A DNA stretch of 64,000 nt from the NCBI GenBank assembly GCA_944739405.2, contig OX123183.2:88860729-88924728 (forward strand). The letters run 5' to 3'. The DNA is from Euclidia mi. Its lineage: Eukaryota > Arthropoda > Insecta > Lepidoptera > Erebidae. A model generated the notes under the pieces. That model was not told the origin of the DNA. It saw nothing but the letters and a program-made list of their open reading frames with translations, and did not search any database. The translations under genes were made by a program, and so were the position numbers. Positions 34,260-45,814 of this stretch are shown here, piece by piece (the first letter of the stretch is position 1; every line of letters starts with the position of its first letter).

Positions 34260-34263
34260 TTAA

Positions 34264-36094
34264 CCCTTTGACGACCAAGGGACATATGTGTCCCTAGCCC
34301 ATAATTTGAAAATATATTAATAATTAAGAAGCCTATTACCAATTATGAATTTTTTGTTTGTTATTAAACATATTATTAATATTTTTTTCACTGACGGTAC
34401 AACCTAGGTAGTACGATATATTTTCTATAAAAAAATTTATATGACTGTTCGCTAAGTGCGCACTTGCCCTATTTCTCAAAAGTTTTTAGGAACTTCAAAA
34501 TGTTTTATATTGTTTTTTGTTTTATTATAATCATTGCTTGGTAAGTAAATTTTTATTATATACATTAATAAAACCATTATTTATGTTTTTTATAGTTATA
34601 AGACATCATAAACTCAAAGGGACACCAGTGTCCCAGTGGTCCGGAAGGGATACTATTTGTAATAAATTGTTAACTTATTCAACTGATGATTTTGTGAATT
34701 TTCTTCATTTTTATTGATATTGTGGCAGATTATCTTAGCTATTTGAATTCAAGGATGATGTAGGTATTTCTATAAATTTTGATGGATGATAAAAGTGATG
34801 AAGAAGATGATTTACACCTTGACGAAAAAGGTCAAAGGAGTCTGATACAGGATTAAGGGGTTTCTGATGTTTCTGATGAAGAAATTGAAGATAAACCTGT
34901 TCAATTTCAGGAAAAAATAAGTCTGGCATCTGTATCGTCGATATTTACAACTCTTTTACCCATCACTGGAGCACAAAGTAATCAAAAATCAGTTTTCCAG
35001 TGGAACTAAGGAACATTACGTGCCAAATAATTTTCGTGATTTTTGTGATGTGTAATATAATGGCTGTGAAGTACAGATTTTTCAAATAGTTGATGCTGAT
35101 GTATTGACTCTCTTTGGCATATGGAATTGTCGAACAAATCGAAAACATCTTCTGAAAACAGCATTGACTTATGGAGAGGGACATGTACACCACAAGTTTT
35201 GGGGCATATCGCGCGTAAAGTTGATGGAAAATAAAGGAATATACTTATTGATCAACTTTCTGAAACCTTTAGACATAGACACTGGAACACGACGCAAGCC
35301 TGGATCAGCTAAAAAAAGTAAAATGCCCTAAAATTGTATCACATAAAATATAACAAAAATATGGGAGGAGTAGATTATATATGTGTTGATCTCATAGTGT
35401 TATGAAATATATTGTTGATTAAAAATAAAATACTATCTTAGATAATTTTTGATCTCTTAGATATCTCAGTGAATAATGCGCATACTGTACTCAAAGCTTC
35501 ACGATGAAATCAAAACTAGCCTGCAGTTCAGACAAGTTCAAGTTAGAAAAACAGTTTCTCTGTCTGGGAGCATGACTTTACTACTTCAGAATCAAGTTCA
35601 GTTCCCAGATCTGTCAGACGAAGACAGTTTCCAACGCTCCCCATTGATAACCAAACTTCTGAAAGAGATGTGTCAGTTTATTCAACCTATAAAAGAAATC
35701 CGAAAAATTGTAATTGTGTTGCAAAGTACACCTTTTATAGACTAATGAATGGACATGTTTCACTGGGTTCTACCTTATTACTACTAGCTTATTACTTTAA
35801 ATTGTATACCTATCGATAAACAAACAATTCTTCTGAAATAAATTTGCAATTTGAAAGTTTTGTATATACAATACCACAAAAACTGATAAAATCTCTAAAA
35901 CGTATGATATAATTTACTAGAACAAAAAGTACCACCAACGACCGTAGGGACATATGTGTCCCAAAGAATTCCAAGAAATCCAAAACATTTTATTATATTT
36001 TAAGTTAAAATTATGTTTATTTGATGCCTAATTAACTGTTTCGTATAGTTTTTATCATAATATATAGTTCCATATCCTTATGGTCCTGAAAGGG
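34264..36094 (+). mobile_element. piggyBac-like transposon, decayed, with intact TTAA flanks
   Basis: TTAA at 34260-34263 and 36095-36098 flank termini CCCTTTGACGACC and GGTCCTGAAAGGG, as in piggyBac elements (TTAA target, CCC...GGG ends). The GGGACATATGTGTCCC palindrome occurs at 34279-34294 and 35947-35962, and the related GGGACACCAGTGTCCC at 34619-34634; such repeats are plausible transposase-binding sites. The coding region is heavily broken. Confidence 0.9.
34770..35745 (+). pseudogene. piggyBac-like transposase remnant
   Basis: Fragments in several frames. An acidic N-terminal stretch (DDKSDEEDDLHLDEKGQ) lies near 34785-34840 and SDEEIEDKPVQ near 34870. TALTYGEGHVHHKF is near 35160. 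MGGVD at 35361-35375 is a conserved piggyBac C-terminal block. A frame at 35476-35745 carries a tail with scattered cysteines and basic residues. Stops and frameshifts throughout; the catalytic aspartates cannot be located. Not functional. Confidence 0.7.
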
Positions 36095-36098
36095 TTAA

Positions 36099-39000
36099 AT
36101 AGCGTGTATTTATTATAGCTACTCGTTTTAGGATTCCCTTACAACCGTATCTTTCTAAATCTTTTAAAATAAAATAAAAGAATATTAAAAATATATTTTT
36201 CCTTTCTTTCCTCGCAAAGAAATGTAAAGATAAGATCAAGTTATTTTAAAATGGCACCATTTGACTCAGTCTTCTAAAATTACCAAAGAGAAGGCACCAT
36301 TAGGCAGACGGTCAAACAAACAGATAGAGTTGCTTTTGTGCTAGTGACGGGGACGGGACTCCAAGATTTTCATTTGAAAGTCATGTAGAAAATATTATAA
36401 TCCGGCCGTGCTAAATTGTTTCCCTAGGTAATATTGCTTCTAGACGTTTGTCGTAAACAGAGGCTTTGTTGCAGCCACGATACCACATTTCTGCGGGATT
36501 AAATTCGTAATACGTCTTCCGTTTGGCTCAGTTCCGTATTCAGTGCACCTACTACAGGAATTTGCGGCAGAACGTTAGCAGATATCGAATTATTTCGATA
36601 ACCCGGTACTCATATTGCGAATCCTACAACTAAAATTACATCCAAGTTTTGTAGCAAATTGCTGCAATAGTCGTTACTTCTATCCTAGATTAAACACATT
36701 AGCAGCCACAATACCTTTATAGCAGAACCATTTTAACGAACATTCGTTTCTTGAATGCCTTTTTCATTGCCTCACGTTTGGTCCATAAAAATATAAACTT
36801 TACACATTGTATCAATACGGACAAAATTATATTTCAACACGTACCGATAATACATTTTAACGTAACAAACATTATTTTATATCGAGAACTAAGGTTTATG
36901 TTATTGAAACCGATACGATTATTCGAAGAGGAACCAATTAAATTGTAATATAGACTAAATAATACAAATAAGACTGTTTTAGCATTCATAGAAATTGAAA
37001 TGCCACGATATTAACTTCAATCACGAACAATCATTGTAAGCGACCAAACAATTCATAGTAATGTTGCGCCGAAAATAAAATTGAATAACGCACCCAGAAG
37101 GTATCGTAGAAACTGTCGACTGTTTAATAAAGACACAAATTTAATAACGTGAATGCTTGAAATATTCCACTCATTAATTTGCATTTTGGCGAGATTTTAT
37201 CCACGTTTCTTTAATTGTTATTAATAGTCGTACGTAGTAGGGGTCTCGGGGAAAATGGGATCTTTTTCAAAATGGCTTATTTGTCAATGTCAGACCGGCA
37301 GTGACGCCTGCGTCTGTTTCTGATAGCCTCGTTGTTTCGTTTTATTGGTTAGGCACGTTCTTTGTGACTGACGTATGTATGTACGACATAATTATATACG
37401 TAAGCCGAGCTTCGGAGTAGTTATCGAACGGTCTTTGTCCAACTTCAACACGATCCGAAGTAGAGCATCATTCAAATACGTATTTAGTATAATTCTACTG
37501 TTACTTGCCGTATGTTATAATCAGTGCCTTCTTCAAAAATAATAAGTACACTATTAAAAATCTATACTGTTGCTAAATAATTTACATTTAATTAATAGAT
37601 GTCTTACCAGGGTATACAGGAGTCGCTCTATCAACCGATATACAAGAATAGACAGATTGGATTAGGGTTCTACAGGTAGAGCGTATCGACGTCCTTAGCT
37701 AGGGGCGAAATTGAGACGTTTGGATAGCGAACGGCTGATATTGTGGGCTAAGAGCACTTGTACTGAAGAATTTGAGCATAACGGTCCGGCGTCTTCAAAC
37801 ATATCGGTTACAGTGTACGCTTCATGTGTACAGTTCAGAATAATATGCGGCAACGCTTCAATTTTGGATGCGCACATCCATAGTAAATACCTAACGTATA
37901 GCTTATAAATCTTGTGCCTTCATTGTATGTGAATAAGAACACAATCAGGAAATAAATTTGGAAAGTTCGTTGTCAACATTCATCTCATTTCATATCTGCA
38001 TGTTGTCCGTACACAGCGCCGTCAGCTATTTGTCATTTTATTAGTCGCGCGCTCCGCAATATTCTGCAAAATAACAGTGTAGTCAGTTCGGCGAGATTGC
38101 TTCCCAGTTTACTGCCTCGACTTGAGACAGGGAAGTGAGAAAAAGTTGTAAATTTGGTCCGAATTGGACGTTTATACAACTCGACTGACCTCAAGTTAAC
38201 AACCTAAACGTACCAACAACCTAACAAGTTAAAGACCTTAACCGCTTTCGTTCCGACTAGGAAAAATTTACCTCGCCTGTTTTAGTTTTAACAACATTCC
38301 ACCGTACTAAGAAAGAAATAGCAGTAGTAAAACTAGATTGTGTTGTAAATATGTAATACCAAACAAGTTTCTCGTCATAGTATTTGTATGAACCAGCCGT
38401 GTATATGTGTCCTAGTGCCGAGAAAATCGATCACGTCAAGTGATGTTTCTCTAACACTACACCAACTTCGCACTATGTGGATAGACAACAAAGACGAAGC
38501 TGCCTTCAAAACGTTTATACGTTGCGTTCTAGTTCTACATTGAATATTCAAAATGTGCCGTTTCAAAGAGCATTATCAACTACTCGGGAACTTGCAAGCG
38601 GTAACTAGTTTTTCTTGTGGCATTCAAACCTTCTCTCAGTTCTAAAACCTCTTGGTGGCTAACAAAAACTTTAAGTAGGTATCTAGTCTGCCGTCCTAAG
38701 TTACTTTGTTACGTTGATTTTCAGGCTTTTTTTTAATAAAAGCATTGTGCCTATGAAATCATGTTTGAAAGAGTTAAAAAATTTTTATTGATTAGAAAGC
38801 ACGAAATTGAATTTAATTTAGAAGTTACGAACAATCGCCTTTCCTTCGTTAACGCTTTGATTTATACGAAACTCTGAAGCTACTTCAAGGCTGCTAAATA
38901 TTGTTGAGTAAACACGTACAAGCGACGTGCAATGGACTTAACATACTCCAATCAAATAAATAATTTACGAACTACATTTTATAGTCTCTAAGTTTTATAA

Positions 39001-39775
39001 TTGTCTCTTATCCTGTCTATACTATAAAAGTTTATACCAGTGCTTGAATATGTTTTCGTGATTTACAAGATGAAAATTTTAGTCCAATACTGAATTCATT
39101 CGCGTCTATTGCTTGCCAACAAATTTTGTGGTATCATAAAGTGTGAAAGAAAATTCATGCTGTTTTCTTGCATGAAGTGATGGTACGGCCATTATTCAGT
39201 CACTTCACTACTCGCTTCTTGAAGCTGTCTCGTTAATAAGGTCTGTTTAATATTTTTGTATTCTACAGACGATCTACTGAATAATTGTGATAGCAATTGC
39301 ACAAATTGTACCGTGGTGCATATTTTAGTGTTTTGTCTAATACAATGTAAAGAATAGTAGAAAACATTACGGTCTGATTTGTCTCCATGAATACCTAAAC
39401 ATTTCAAAATAATCCTTATTTATTTGAAGCTGGCAAAAAATAGGTAAATAGGTACAATACATTTTCTACAACAATAACCATTACAGTTGTGCCTGAAATA
39501 CAGGTATTTATGGTTACTGCTTAGCTGTTTTTGTCCTGAATTTTCCCTCAATGACATAGACAAAGAGTCTTAGAATGAATATATTTATACTTAATATATT
39601 TTAATCAGTATTCTAAAATTATACATATTATGTTGAATAGCTAATATTAAATAAAGATATTATTTATATATATTTAGTGAAAATAGCCTGTAATGAAAAC
39701 TTTTGTTGACATTCTCTACAACCCACCCCAACTTAAAGTTGATGTTACGCGCGTGTAACCTCATAAAGTCTAGCC
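36099..39775. other. Unassigned AT-rich DNA
   Basis: 3.7 kb with no recognised gene, RNA or transposon. Confidence 0.45.
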
Positions 39776-39878
39776 TAGTCTGGCCATAAATACTGTTACA
39801 ATAAAAAAAAAATACATTTTAATTTGAAATCTGTCATTTTTGGCGCCAATACATTGCACAATATTTTGCGATATTAAA

Positions 39879-41219
39879 ATGGAGTGGGATGATAAAGAGA
39901 ACCGAATCGCTATGATTGCATTACACAAAGTAGGTATGGAGCCAATAGCAATTTTTATAACTCTCCATACACTTGGTATTAGTCAAATGTTTGTGTACCG
40001 GGCTATTAATAGGTACAATGAGACCTTCTCTGTTTGTGACAGAAAAAGACCTGGCCGTCCACGTATTGTTTGTACGAAAAAGGCGGTCAAAGTAGTAAGA
40101 GAAAGAATTCGAAGAAATCCTGTCCGAAAGCAAAAGATTTTATCTCGGGAGATGAAGATAGCACCTAGAACCATGTCGCGTATTTTAAAAGATAACTTAG
40201 GACTTACAGCCTATAAGTCATTTCTTAACTGATAATTTAATAAAGAATAGGGTTGTAAAATCGGAACAACTACTGAAGCGGTACGCAAAGGGAGGTCACA
40301 GAAATTTTTTGTTTACGGATGAAAAATTTTTTACAATTGAGCAACATTTTAACAAACAAAATTACCGTATTTATGCTCAAAGCTCTAAGGAAGCTTCCCA
40401 ATTAGTCGACAGAGTGCAACGTGGGCATTATCCAATTTCAGTGACCCCACGTGTTAGATATGAAGGAGTGACTGAGCCATATTTTTGTGAAAAAGGTATC
40501 AAAACATTGGCACAAGTGTATCAAAATACCATTCTTGAGAAGGTAGTTAAGCCTCTTAAGATCACCATGTTCAATAACCAAGTATGGTCCTTCCAGCAAG
40601 ACTCGGCACCGGGTCATAAAGCTTGGTCCACGCAGTCTTGGTTGGAAGCGAACGTTTCGGACTTCATCAGAGCTGAAAACTGGCCGTCGTCTAGTCCCGA
40701 TCTTAATCCGCTGGATTATGATTTATGGTCACTTTTAGAGAGTACGGCTTGCTCTAAACGACATTATAATTTGGAGTCCCTAAAACAAGCCTTGCTGATT
40801 TCAGCTTATAGTAGTAGAGCCTTGCTGATTTCAGCATGTATGGGCCGGCTCGACCGGGGAAGTACTACCCTCTCACAGATAATCGACGTAAAGTAACAGT
40901 ACTTAAACTGTTGCGTTTCGGTCGGTGAGTGAGAGTACCGGAGGCCCTATCCCCTATCCTCTCCCGCATCCCACTCCTTATCCTATCCCTTTTCCCAACC
41001 CCAAGGGACGGCAACGCACTTGTGACTCCTGTTGTGTTGCTTGTGTCCATGGGTGGCGGTAATTGCTTACCATCAGGCGATCCGTCTGCTCGTTTGCCGC
41101 CTATTACTATAAAAAAGGCAGTGAAGAATTTTCCCATAGAAAGAGTGCGTGCTTCTATTAATAACTGGCCTCAAAGTTTAAAGGACTGTATTGCAGCCAA
41201 TGGAGACCATTTCGAATAA
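39879..41219 (+). pseudogene. maT mariner transposase, frameshifted and split by a repeat
   Basis: Starts MEWDDKENRIAMIALHKVGM (helix-turn-helix region). A basic KRPGRPR AT-hook-like segment lies near residue 64, and a second HTH ends with SRILKDNLGL near residue 107. A frameshift near 40222-40230 moves reading to another frame: DEKFFTIEQ (first Asp), QQDSAPGHKAW (second Asp) and SSSPDLNPLDYDLW (third Asp). Thirty-seven residues separate the second and third, the DD37D spacing of the maT clade. After LESLKQA (about 40790) repeat R1 is inserted. The C-terminus resumes at about 41118 with AVKNFPIERVRASINNWPQS and stops at 41217-41219. Non-functional, though the three catalytic aspartates remain. 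Confidence 0.88.
40789..41116 (+). mobile_element. Interspersed repeat R1 inserted in the maT transposase
   Basis: The main repeat starts GTAGTAGAGCCTTGCTGATT at 40811 and ends TCGTTTGCCGCCTATTAC. It is preceded at 40789-40810 by a partial duplicate of its own start (CCTTGCTGATTTCAGC). Other copies: 44195-44507 (complete) and 7021-9305 (interrupted). Confidence 0.85.
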
Positions 41220-41330
41220 GCTTTTTATATTTTAAATTGTTTTATATTTATGTATTAAACTAACACACTGTAAAAGTTATAAATATTATTTGCAATTAAA
41301 TTCTTTGTTACAATATTTATGGCAAGACTA

Positions 41331-42280
41331 GGTAAAATACTTAATATCAACTATTGTGTAGTTAGTTGTGTACATATTATGTCGTAGGCGGTTCGTATGA
41401 TTCGGCTTTTGTCAAACGTCTTCGTCCGGTTTAATCACTCAGTTTTGTAATAATGAAAGCAAATTAAATTAGGCTGTTATTAAATTAAGTTTACTCTGTG
41501 ATATTTTTACTAACAGAAGATTGAGGTATAATGACGCTCGCTCACTCGCTATAATCACCGTCAAAGATCTTCATGACAGCTAGAACCGACGGTTTAACGT
41601 GCTTGCCGAGGTATGGGGTGAGTGATAATCAATAATTTAATATGCACATAACTCTGATAACCTAGTGGTCCGCCATGGATTCGAACCATCGTGTACGCAC
41701 ACCCTCTGATAAACAAATTCACGGGTACATTACATACAGAAAAATGTACGAGTGTAGCAGCGGGCTTAGCCTAGTAGGTACAATATATATAAATGTGAAT
41801 AAACAAAATAAAATCTTTTTAGAAGAACATTTTTTGAAAACGATCATCTCTAACAAATTTATAAAAAAAATCTATCACGTAAAATAAATTATTGCGAGCA
41901 AGACCATGTAAACCTATGTATATTAAAAACTAGTGGGTCGCATAAGCCACACAATAAAATATAAAATACTAAATTAATGCACATGTCAACGTTTTACAGT
42001 AATGGCACAAAGTAAACACAGGACGCGTGTGCACGATTACTACGAACAACTTTATTATTAAAACATAATAACGTTGTAAACTAATTATTTTATTCATCAA
42101 CCAATATAAAACTATATCGACCGGTGGAAACAGCTTAGAAACCGCGTTAAAATCGAGCTAGTTATTAGCAGTTGAATATTGTTCCTATCTTTATATTAAA
42201 CTGCGGCTACCTCATACAAATTATTGATATGAAAACAGTCCCACTGCTTTGCACTGCTTACCATGAGAAGAGTTATGCTA
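41331..42280. repeat. Mostly unassigned; R2-like fragment at about 41560-41710
   Basis: GTCAAAGATCTTCATGACAG then AGAACCGACGGTTTAACGTG, and later GCACATAACTCTGAT with ATGGATTCGAACCATCGTG, resemble parts of a common lepidopteran repeat (compare GTCAAAGATCCTCGTGACAG at 14299). The rest shows no gene. Confidence 0.45.
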
Positions 42281-42440
42281 TCGTCTACCACGCAGGCCAT
42301 GTGCAGGTTTGCAGACTTCATGTGTTTTTCGAGAAAATTATGGAGAACACTCAGATATTCAGTTTCTCCACGTTTTCCTTCCAAATTAGTAATTTTAAGA
42401 TGCACTAGCATCGAAAACAATGTTACGCGCCGTACGTTTA
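42281..42440 (+). repeat. Interspersed repeat R2 copy
   Basis: CACGCAGGCCATGTGCAGGT, GCAGACTTCATGTGTTTTTC, ATTATGGAGAACACTCAG and CACGTTTTCCTTCC follow the order of a common lepidopteran repeat. The second copy at 52395-52510 has GGCAGACTTCACATGTCTTT, AGTCTCAGACATGCAGGTTT and CCTCACGATGTTTTCCTTTA. Confidence 0.65.
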
Positions 42441-43436
42441 AACCAGTGACCTTTTGCATAGCAGTCTGTGTGTCGTCGTCATAAAGTGATCGCTGGACAT
42501 TGTTTTGCAAGAAAATGACAACATATACTTATTCTACAATCATCAAACGTACAGAAGAATTATATAAATAAAAATTAAGATAATAAGAACAACTCATCGG
42601 ATTGATAGCAGTCTGTCCCTATTGATAGTCCACTGCCCCCGTGACTCGATCATACCTAAGTCGTAAATATAAATTCCAATTCACATTAATATCTTTCCCT
42701 AGTAATAAAAACCGCGCAACAAATTATTATCCTTGCCATGCCCATTAGCAAATTGTGTAATTTTCCTTTTTCAAGTTTCTGTTGGCTCCGGACAAAATTA
42801 CTTCGCCGTCGCAACCCGCCATTTATACGAAAGAATGATGAAAATTGACTTTAATAATTACATGAATTAAATTATGCCCTGCCCTGGTACACTAGTAGGT
42901 ACATGGGTACGAGTTGAATCATATAAAATGTTACAAACTTTTATATAAATTGAATGTCTCATTAAATAATATTTAAAAATGTCTTGTCAACGCAATTTTA
43001 TGTCAGTGATTGTTCTCATTGTGAATTTGACTTTATGTTTAGATTTATATGTTTATTTTTGTCTGTTAAACCCAAATCACTCTTATTGTATCATATAGTT
43101 TATAGTTTTACAGTATCAACCAGTCCTTCCAGACAGAACTTGAAAAAAAGGACTTCAAAAAGCTCAATAAATTATTTTTGAACTGCTCACTTCCCATATT
43201 GCTCTATTCTTCAGTATGATGTGAAAGAGAATTTCCAAAAAGAGGCCCATAATTTGTTGCGACGCCTGTAAAACGTGATAAAAAGCGACGTATTTGGACT
43301 GCCGCCAGAGCACAGCGGTCATTCCTTTTTCTTTGCCAACCATCGAAACTTGCCAATACTTTGATTACTACTGCAAACATCATGTTCCAATATCGCGTTA
43401 ACATGGCTTTATTATGTTCGGTTTAATACATACATA
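42441..43436. other. Unassigned AT-rich DNA
   Basis: No gene recognised. Confidence 0.4.
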
Positions 43437-43792
43437 CATAGACCCATGCCTTATTCCCAGAGGGTTAGGCAGAGACTACGGAACGCCACTTGCAACGATC
43501 CTGACATATCTCTCTTGCTTCATTCACTCCCATCAGATTCCTCATGCATGCTCTTCTGTTCAGGGTACTTCTAACCTGTCCTGTTTTGTTTGTCTCCAAT
43601 TTGGTCAGAGAACGTCCGCCTAGGTCTTCCCTTTCGTCCTGTCCCTTCCACACTTGCCTTTTATATCTGCTTAGTCAGTCTTTCGTCAACCATCCTCTCC
43701 ACGTGCCCAAACCATCTTAGCATGCCTTTCTCGATGCTTGTCACTACATCTTCTTTTACGCCACAACACTCTCTTATCACACAATTCTTTAA
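43437..43792 (-). mobile_element. LINE-A, 3' fragment (copy 2)
   Basis: The minus-strand frame near 43653-43465 gives TGQVRSTLNRRACMRNLMG and CQDRCKWRS, the C-terminal end of the LINE-A reverse transcriptase seen at 12393-12740. Upstream coding extends to about 43792 in other frames. The tail has TACATACATA repeats at 43427-43438. Confidence 0.85.
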
Positions 43793-43799
43793 CATAACA

Positions 43800-43842
43800 A
43801 CATTTAAAATATGTTAACATTTTGGTAACATATTTTAAATGT
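43800..43842. repeat. Short inverted repeat (hairpin)
   Basis: Perfect 17-bp arms ACATTTAAAATATGTTA and complement with a 9-base loop, directly at the 5' truncation point of LINE-A copy 2. Confidence 0.92.
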
Positions 43843-44194
43843 AATAAAATAAATGCTCTGTAGAATGAAAATGGCCTTTAAAATCTGTCTGTATGTTTTT
43901 AACTATAGTTTTTTTTATAAAACTTTTCCCACCAGCCATAAAGTTTACTTGGATTAAAAAACAGTCCGTAAACAATATTTCCACTGGTTTATAGTACACG
44001 CGTATATAAAATACATAATGCGCAGTGCTTCATACTGCGCTTCACTCACAAAAACAGAGAGCACAGCGCCTGTAGCTACAATTTTGCTTATTTTCCTTGC
44101 TTCCTCGGTTTTATATTTCCTTTCATTCATTTTCTATGTTTCAAGCAAACATCCAATTCATACACTTACACCACAAAATAGAGTTGTGTTCCAG

Positions 44195-44507
44195 GTAGTA
44201 GAGCCTTGCTGATTTCAACATGAATGGGCCGGCTCGACCGGGGAAGTACTACCCTCTCACAGAAAATCGACGTAAAGTAACCGTACCTTAACTGTTGCAT
44301 TTCGTTCGGTGAGTAAGAGTGCCGGAAGCCCTATCGCCTATTCCTTCTCCCTCATCCCCCTCCTCATCCTATCCCTTTTCCTAACCCCAAAGGGCGGCAA
44401 CGCACTTGTGACTCCTGTGATGTTGCTTGTGTCCATTGGCGGTGGTAATTGCTTACCATCAGGCAATCCGTCTGCTCGTTTGCCGCCTATTACCATAGAA
44501 AAAAAAA
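44195..44507 (+). mobile_element. Interspersed repeat R1, complete copy
   Basis: About 313 bp from GTAGTAGAGCCTTGCTGATT through GGCCGGCTCGACCGGGGAAG and CGGCAACGCACTTGTGACTC to TCGTTTGCCGCCTATTACCA, then an A-rich tail. It defines the repeat for the interrupted copy (7021-9305) and the maT insertion (40811-41116). No coding sequence. Confidence 0.88.
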
Positions 44508-45055
44508 CATGTATATAAAACACAATGTGGCTTTCAAAAGCTTATACCAAAGCGAGCAAAAGCAGTTTGACAATAGGAGCAAAGGAATTCATATTTGCTA
44601 CTGTTCCCTCTCACGGGCATGGAATTTAAATGAACTTTGGCCAACAACAATGACACTAGAGACTTTTGTTCCATGAACAATACATTTGACCGGTAGAATT
44701 AAAAATATTTTTCACACACTATATCAAGCACAAGTAAATATTTTCAAAATTCCAAACACGACATGACGTTACAAACGGACGCTGCGAGTGACATATCGCG
44801 CGTTTAGTTACACAGTGGGCAATAAGAATAATTAATTTATGTATGATAATATCACAATAACTTGAAATACTTTTCCTCAATAGGTTAAAAAAGGACTGGT
44901 TATTTTAGAAAAAGTACATAGTAAAAGGCATTTTTTATATTTTTGCTAAATTGATCTCGACGGACGCGACGTTTAGTTGCAGATCTACCAGAGAGCCTGG
45001 ACAAAGTAACACTCTATTAGCGATATCACTACTATTATTATTTAAACTAGTTAAA
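44508..45055. other. Unassigned DNA
   Basis: No gene recognised between repeat R1 and the MITE-like sequence before the BEL element. Confidence 0.4.
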
Positions 45056-45237
45056 GGCCTTGCCACACGGCACAATTTTATGTCCAACTTGACTAAATCA
45101 CTTGATGAAATCGTGACGTGTAGACGCCAGCCGTCCAACTCAAGTTCATCGGGTGGGCGGTACCACCAGATTTTACCCAATCGGGTGGACGGAATGAAAA
45201 TCAGTGATTTGATTGTGTCGTGTAGACGGGCAAAGCC
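45056..45237. mobile_element. MITE-like sequence with imperfect inverted ends
   Basis: Left GGCCTTGCCACACGGCACAA and right, reverse-complemented, GGCTTTGCCCGTCTACACGA then CACAA pair with a small gap. A GATGAAATCGTGACGTGTAG segment lies inside. No target duplication identified; class uncertain. Confidence 0.5.
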
Positions 45238-45289
45238 AATTCGATTGATTCGAATGATTTTGATGATTTTGATTCGCCTCTCGTAGGCG

Positions 45290-45814
45290 CATCGCGAATG
45301 CCCGCCGCATTGCTTCTCTTGCTTGGGGTCCCACTACCAGCGAGACTGCCCAAACTCTCGCCCCTGTCCTCACTGTGGAGGACAGCATTTTGACATTCTC
45401 TGTATGAATGCCAGAGAGGTTGGCCGCTTGTCCAACCAGCCGACGCCGCGCACGGGCGGGTGTTTTAAAGGTGGCAGCCGAGGCTCACCGGCGCGTAGCC
45501 GAGAGTCGCCTCGCTCAATTGATCGCCACTCGCCCCGCTTGGAGAACCGTAGCGTGCGCACGCCTCCTCTCTCTCGCGCACCTGAATGTGCTGTTCAGCG
45601 TCACCAGCACCATGACTGCTGCCCCAGGTATTCCCCTCCTTTGGCGGAGCGTCCCCGCCTTGACTCGCGCCCACCTCGTTTTGGGCGGGTGCGTCACTAT
45701 GACCCCCCACAGATGGCGCGCGGATCGAGTCATCGCGCTTTTGAGGACTTCAAGCCGCACCCTCGTTTTGACTTGCCTGGTCCTGGCCAACGGTCGCCGC
45801 CCAGGCAACAATAG
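45290..45814 (+). pseudogene. BEL family 1 gag C-terminus with two zinc knuckles
   Basis: Two CX2CX3HX4C knuckles are intact: one at 45311-45352 (CFSCLGSHYQRDC) and one ending near 45403 (CPHCGGQHFDILC). They would bind the element's RNA. A proline-, arginine- and serine-rich tail follows to the TAG at 45812-45814. That stop is the only break between gag and the protease, which continues in the same frame. The capsid part is missing. This GC-rich stretch produces long meaningless frames on the other strand. Confidence 0.8.

Larger units (their letters stand above)
39776..41330 (+). mobile_element. maT-type (DD37D) mariner transposon
   Basis: TA at 39776-39777 and 41329-41330 flank inverted ends GTCTGGCCATAAATACTGTT (left) and, reverse-complemented, GTCTTGCCATAAATATTGTA (right), about 28 bp. 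Without the inserted repeat (about 325 bp) the element would be about 1.23 kb, a usual mariner length. The transposase is frameshifted and interrupted. Confidence 0.9.

Noticed and set aside
37711..37908. Overlapping frames on both strands
   Set aside because: Short, no domain, and open on both strands by chance.
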